From assembly GCA_918807975.1 (NCBI GenBank), contig OU964931.1, positions 15,882,251 to 15,946,250 on the forward strand: a DNA stretch of 64,000 nucleotides, in the 5' to 3' direction. Position numbers and translations under genes: made by a program. The notes beneath the pieces were generated by a model that was given only the letters and a program-made list of their open reading frames with translations, made no database searches and had not been told where the DNA came from. Every line of letters begins with the position of its first letter. The stretch's first letter is position 1. Below, one piece after another: positions 60,001 to 64,000 of this stretch. This DNA is from Aplidium turbinatum (lineage: Eukaryota > Chordata > Ascidiacea > Aplousobranchia > Polyclinidae).

Positions 60001-61544
60001 GTATTGATCTATCCATGACATTCGTAACCACACTAAACTCTTCAAGATTTGATGTTTCTCGTCCAAATCAAGCACCTACAGTAAAAATATTTAAATCTTA
60101 GTTTATTATAACTAAGTCGAGATCAGTAGGTATGGTATAATAATAATGTTTGCTTTTAGAAAACACTGTCTCCATCGCAGAATGTGTTGTTCATCAGCGC
60201 TTTAAAAAGCGGACAGTGTCAATGCAGCTGTATAGAGGAGCAAATGAGTAGGCTACATTATTACCCGAATCCATTCCATTGCTCAGTGCCAAGCAAGAAT
60301 TAGATTTATTACCATTTTTGAAAAGTGTTTGGTATGACCAGACAAGGTGATCGAACCCATGCCTACCGATTCAGAGGCGGACGCATTTACCACTAAGCCA
60401 CCGATGCTGAAACACAGTACCGGTACTGTAATGTGTTCCAATGCTCATACACTAAAGAGTTTTGATATCAATATGATTCCACATGCAACTTTTTTTGTTG
60501 AAAGTTATTAAGCAACACTCATCACAAACGCAACACAATAAACCACACTTTGGGTTAGCTCGGAATAAGACTATATTTTATTTGCTTTCATCTTTAGTGA
60601 ACGTGTCCGTGAAGATAGAATTAGTTACTACAGTATTCTAGCTGGTTTTTATCCAAAATTCTCTTTCATTTGATGACTGATATAAAGACAGATCGATGTG
60701 CAGAGATTTCACCACTTTGTGGAGGCTTGGCGATAGCCTACTTATTGGCTTCAGCGATAGTTTTTCTAAGACGGTGAGTTTAAACTTTGTTTACAAATTG
60801 TACAAATTCTCAATGAAAACAATCAATACAACGTTACTGGTAGTTCATTATTCATAATGCTGTTGAACCAACTCGTGGATGCGGACTCCAACACTTTTAT
60901 CAACTACAAAGCTATGTTGTAATATACCGCAACACAGAAACAGGATTGCTAACTCGGTCAAAACAGCTGTGTCAATAGTAGCACAAATAAGACGTCAAAT
61001 AATTTCAAATTTTGAGTATTGTACCTGCCGATATGTGAAACCAACTTTTACGTTCATGCTTTCATTGTGGTTGAGCACTGGTCTGAGGGAGCTGTCGTAA
61101 CTTAGCAACAAGTAATTCTTCAATGCATGCGCGCTGGTTAAGGTCAAGTTCTTTTTTGACATTTGTTTCATTTTACCCGATGGATCCGGCAGTATGGCTA
61201 TAAAGCACAACTCAATTAATTTGCTGCAACCTCATCAATCATACCTACTTGCATGGATCGATATCGATAAAAATAGCAAAAGTTTGTTCTGAAGACTTAG
61301 AAAATTATACCAACTGTGATGTCTATACACTAGGCCTATACAATGTATGCACAACAGATTAGTTTGTTCAATACTCACCTCTGTTTTTTGTGCTTGTAAC
61401 ACTGTTTACTTGCGAAGCTGCTAAAATTGCGGTTTTTGTCTTAGTTTTCGCTCTTCCTGCTGCGGTATCGATGACTAACAGGACAGCCCAGATACCCATC
61501 AGAATCACACTTTTTCTTGGTGAACGATGTTTTCGCCTGCGCAT
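48083..61544 (-). CDS. Nicotinic acetylcholine receptor-like Cys-loop channel subunit
   Basis: Recognised exons in order: 61544-61379 (start and signal peptide, SVILMGIWAVLLVID), 61197-61025, 60075-59961, 59290-59103, then 53568-53407 (M1, M2), 52272-52061 (M3), 51296-50871, 50379-50019 and 48340-48083 (M4). Phases agree within each block. The ligand-binding part has LRPVLNHNESMNVKVGF, WIDQYLTWDP, LIWRPDIVV and the Cys-loop start CSIDTAFFPFDVQ. M2 (GERIGLQITILLTFM then VFLLAVGE) keeps Glu at -1' and 20' and Leu at 9', as in cation-selective subunits. M4 follows a Lys-rich loop and EEWKSVARAIDILCF. This is a plasma-membrane ligand-gated cation channel subunit. The exon(s) for the second Cys-loop cysteine and loops B and C, which would tell alpha from non-alpha, are not recognised between 53.57 and 59.10 kb. 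Confidence 0.85.
48539..49811 (-). mobile_element. hAT-like element in the receptor's last intron
   Basis: Starts TAGTGGTTCTTAAC and ends GTTAAGAACCACTG, with GGGGGCGTG-type words inside both ends. It resembles 3133-4525 in reverse orientation. I see no matching 8-bp duplication, so one end may have changed. The interior is decayed. Confidence 0.65.
49857..50010. repeat. Dispersed repeat, partner of 57945-58100
   Basis: AGCACGCAGCTGTGTTGTC, then TTGCGTTCCCGTCCATTGAA, parallels AGCACGCGGCTGTGTCTTTG, then TTGCATTTCCGTCTATTTGG at 57970-58070 in the same order and orientation. Family unknown. It sits in the receptor intron just beyond the donor of exon 50379-50019. Confidence 0.45.
51411..51773 (+). 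other. Unexplained 120-codon open frame antisense to the receptor, in an intron
   Basis: A plus-strand frame with protein-like composition (for example PGPYDTCLVEDDFYSCIAPV) runs through the intron between receptor exons 52272-52061 and 51296-50871. It is preceded by a possible acceptor (TTTATCAAAG, about 51391-51400). Its last ~20 codons run into a dispersed repeat also seen at 14400. I do not recognise it. It could be an exon remnant, part of a mobile element, or chance. Confidence 0.3.
51757..51901. repeat. Hairpin MITE in a receptor intron
   Basis: Outer arms ATCTAATCAAAAAATAAAGA... and its complement enclose three copies of CTGAACATGAG. The arms span about 50 bp. A related, more diverged end lies at about 14400-14490. 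Confidence 0.75.
54154..54354 (-). CDS. Candidate receptor exon of unknown content
   Basis: A 67-codon minus-strand frame between a plausible acceptor (CTACCGTAG) and a strong donor (GTGAGT), including RRVIVRLPKIHGPNITSQNA. It lies where the receptor's loop C exon should be, but lacks the expected paired cysteines. Its end phase (2) does not fit the M1 exon (phase 0), so another exon would have to intervene. It may be an exon of this gene or a chance frame. Confidence 0.3.
56514..57013 (-). CDS. Two candidate exons in the receptor's long middle gap
   Basis: Exon a (57013 to about 56908) follows a good acceptor (TTTCACTGCAG) and reads ARDYGQLLSTTAVN... to a GTGCGA donor. Exon b (about 56668-56514) reads LSPHSEDSRLEKIQQAHKQI... 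to a GTAATT donor. Their phases fit each other and fit receptor exon 59290-59103. Neither resembles a Cys-loop domain. They could be inserted or alternative exons, or an unrelated gene. Confidence 0.3.
57945..58100. repeat. Dispersed repeat, partner of 49857-50010
   Basis: Shares the blocks described for 49857-50010, with the clearest match AGCACGC(A/G)GCTGTGT. It lies in the receptor intron between 59.1 and 53.6 kb. Confidence 0.45.
60335..60412 (-). repeat. tRNA-like SINE head
   Basis: Minus strand: GGTGGCTTAGTGGTAA (A-box-like) followed about 35 nt later by GGTTCGATCAC (B-box-like). The 5' acceptor strand (GCATCGG) has no complement after the T arm, so this is not a functional tRNA gene but a tRNA-derived SINE head or tRNA pseudogene. 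It lies in the receptor intron between exons 61197-61025 and 60075-59961. Confidence 0.55.
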
Positions 61545-62401
61545 GTTTTATTACAAAAACTTCACGTAACACTCCAGCTTGTTTTAATCGTCTGTAAATA
61601 TAGGATATGTGAGAATAAAAACTTTAGTTGTCTTTAAAGCAATAATTATTCATCATTTTTTAACAACGTAGGCATTACCAAGGTGTCAAAAGTGCCTGCT
61701 CATGCTTAAACTGTGTGTTTGGAATGTGTTTAGTTGTACATATGCCATGTTAGCCTATAGCGTATTACTCTTTGTAACATTAGTCTGTTAATAAGCCTTA
61801 CAAAGTAAAGTATGCAAGTAACGAAAGTTATGGAAGACACTTTTTGAGATTTTCTGTTCACAGAAGTGAGGCTTCTTACAAGCATTGAATTATCTTTAAA
61901 ATATAAAAGTTTTAACTTGTACGAAATTGCTCCAGTCATATTCAAAAATCATTTCTTGCACACGTTACGACAGTAAAAAAGCTTAGCCTGTGTATACTTC
62001 GACATGTTGAACTAATAACGCATTTTGCTCTTTCATGTATCAGTTGCCGCTCTGGCAATAATGGACGTCAGCATATTACTCTTCAGCCTTCAATGAAGGT
62101 TTTATTATATCTGACGCCATGATAATTTAGAAAAGAACTTTGTGATGAGGTAAAATCGATAAAAAATTCAAGTATTAGTTATAACTGTTAGAACGATTCA
62201 CAAGACGCACGATAGCCCACTAATATTTCAGATTTTTTTGTATTTTTAAAAACACCACGTTGTTTTGGAAGATAATAAAGTGAAACAAAAATACAAGTCA
62301 TGTGAAATAGATTAAAATGTTGAAATTTGCAAGTTGATTGCTGGTTCTCATCACCCCGTCTAGGGAAATCAGTCCTTACATCATAAAACAGTGTAAAAAT
62401 A
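61545..62401. other. Upstream region of the receptor gene
   Basis: This contains the presumed promoter and 5' untranslated region of the minus-strand receptor gene. No promoter motif can be defended and no other gene was seen. Confidence 0.4.
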
Positions 62402-63000
62402 CAGGGTGCGTCAGAAAAACCTACCACATTTCAAACTAGGAAAAAGAGACAAAATTTATAAGCAATCAAAACATTTATTGTCTCATCTCAAAGTGAAAAG
62501 GTTACCATTTGATGTATTTCGCTCAAAAGCCTCAATGCCGAGGCGTGCTTGCGAGCTGAACGACCAAGAGATTGCTAAATTGACTCTTTTACAGCAAGGA
62601 TGTTTGTTATAGTTCGAACACTTCGAGGCCTTCCGAGTGGCTTTCGCTTTAGTGCTGAACTCGCAGCTCTGAAATTTTTGACCCATAGCATTACAGATTT
62701 TCGATTGGGTCCAGGATCGTTATGGTTTAGTTTAAAATGAGTCTTAAAATTTCTTAATTTTCCCATTTCTATTGAAATCTTCAACAATAAATGCACGGTG
62801 TTCGCCAGTCCAGGCCATTTTACATACCGATACAAAATTTTAAAAATTTGCACAAAAAATTATTTACTTATAAAAACTAAAACCTGAAACACAAATGGTA
62901 AGTCCTTTGCTGCAAAATTTCAATTCAACCTCCTGTCAGACTGCTACAGCTTTGGTACAGTAACAATTTGAAATGTGGTAGGTTTTTCTGGCGCATTCTG
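62402..63000 (-). mobile_element. Mariner-like element with partial transposase N-terminus
   Basis: Ends CAGGGTGCGTCAGAAAAACC and GGTTTTTCTGGCGCATTCTG-type inverted pair (~35 bp, few mismatches), flanked by TA at 62400-62401 and 63001-63002. The minus strand at about 62760-62575 encodes a helix-turn-helix-type piece (DPGPNRKSVMLWVKNFRA, RKPLGRPRSVRT), which matches N-terminal regions of Tc1/mariner-like transposases. The catalytic domain is absent. Confidence 0.8.
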
Positions 63001-63002
63001 TA

Positions 63003-64000
63003 CAACTATCTGAAAGAAATGCACAAATGCACTGAAAAAGGACAGATTTTTGCGAGCTAATTTATGTTCCTTTTATTGCGATAGTTGGAAGCATAAAATA
63101 TTGTTTAATAAGAAAGTTCAACTTCTAAACCTTAATTGCTCTTCAAGACCTTTTGTGATTGGAACTTATACACATAGATTTTTTAACACTAGTTTCAACG
63201 TCTCTTACGTATTTTAACGTAAGTTTTTCAACAACCGCGACAGTTAAATATACGCTCTAAATATGAATAAAAACACTTTTAGGCTACGCCAAAACATTAT
63301 TAAAAGTAACAACTGCTTTGAAACGTTCATTAACAGTTGAAAATGAAGCTGAGTTTTGTTTTATTCACATTGTCTGTGTTTGAAAGGCTGATGGGTAGGC
63401 TATGCAGTAATTACTCTTGTCGATCGGTCATTGTGTCTACAGTACACCTAACACGTGCAATTGCTTGAGTGGTGCTATTGTGAGTATTGTTGTTTTCATT
63501 CTTATTTTTAATCCATGTTTTTTCACCTATTCTCACTGAATTTTTTATGAAGTTTGAAACCAAAAAAAACGTTGTTTTGCTGTAAAAAAATATATAATTG
63601 TACATGGCATAATACTGTAGTCAGGAAAATAACATATACTGTAGTCTAGAAAATCTATTTTGGTTAAACATACGGTTAAAGATCGCATTGGTTCACTCAC
63701 ATTGAATCTATATTTAGCTGACTTCATTGTCAAGACATTACGTGGCAGGTGACATTCTTGTCATTTGATCCTCTCCAAAACATGAATCAATATCTTGCGA
63801 AAATGCCTGCTGGTATTTTCTATAGCATCAAGTTGAAGTACAATTATTGTCCATGAGAGTGGATCACCCACACTTGATGTACCCAGACATCAAAATTTGT
63901 CATTTTCATGTAAAAATGACGAATTTTGCTTGTCTGATAGGCTATACAAATAATTATTCTCAATCTTTACAATTTAGAGCTGTCATTTTGGCCTAACATT
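63003..64000. other. Right end of the window, nothing recognised
   Basis: AT-rich sequence with no recognised exon, RNA gene or paired repeat. In particular, no DNAH1 linker or motor exon was found here. Confidence 0.5.

Overview
The window is metazoan nuclear DNA: AT-rich, with intron-containing genes bounded by GT-AG sites and a very heavy load of DNA transposons. The genes found (a muscle RING-finger TRIM protein, axonemal dynein heavy chain 1, a nicotinic-type Cys-loop receptor subunit) and the short introns (mostly 0.2-1.5 kb) suggest an invertebrate animal with muscle, cilia and cholinergic-type signalling. A marine invertebrate deuterostome such as a tunicate is my guess, but nothing here proves the taxon. 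The word TAGGCCTA and its variants are strikingly common in the non-coding DNA.

Layout. 1-6.97 kb: repeats, namely a large foldback element carrying a nested hAT element, two more hAT elements, and a 37-bp hAT relic that is only its two ends. 6.97-14.0 kb (minus): a complete ten-exon MuRF-type TRIM gene (RING, B-box2, coiled coil, COS box, long Ser/Pro/Arg tail). 15.0-15.26 kb (minus): an orphan candidate terminal exon. 16.0-17.45 kb: a 5'-truncated non-LTR retrotransposon with a tRNA-derived SINE inside it. 17.85-18.96 kb: hAT-family repeats, one nested in another. 19.1-27.2 kb: an 8.1-kb nested element with long terminal inverted repeats built from ~141-bp tandem units. It holds an orphan gene whose sequence recalls FEN1/XPG nucleases, plus several later insertions. 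28.1-30.55 kb: an almost full-length BED-type hAT transposon sitting in LINE-like GC-rich DNA. 31.1-31.55 kb: a palindromic minisatellite with a TTAGGG-like centre.

34.06-45.77 kb (plus): seventeen exons for the N-terminal ~880 residues of DNAH1. They stop just before the linker and motor, with no further dynein exon recognised in the remaining 18 kb. 48.08-61.54 kb (minus): a Cys-loop receptor subunit gene with signal peptide, ligand-binding domain and all four membrane segments. The exon or exons for the region between the Cys-loop and M1 are not recognised. 61.5-64 kb: a mariner-like element and otherwise unannotated sequence.

The three host genes do not form a functional unit. The outstanding non-genic signal is the transposon landscape. 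At least nine insertions begin CAG and end CTG, and eight of these have perfect or near-perfect 8-bp target duplications. Two unrelated-sequence elements share a paired inverted-minisatellite architecture, and two hammerhead-ribozyme-like motifs are present.
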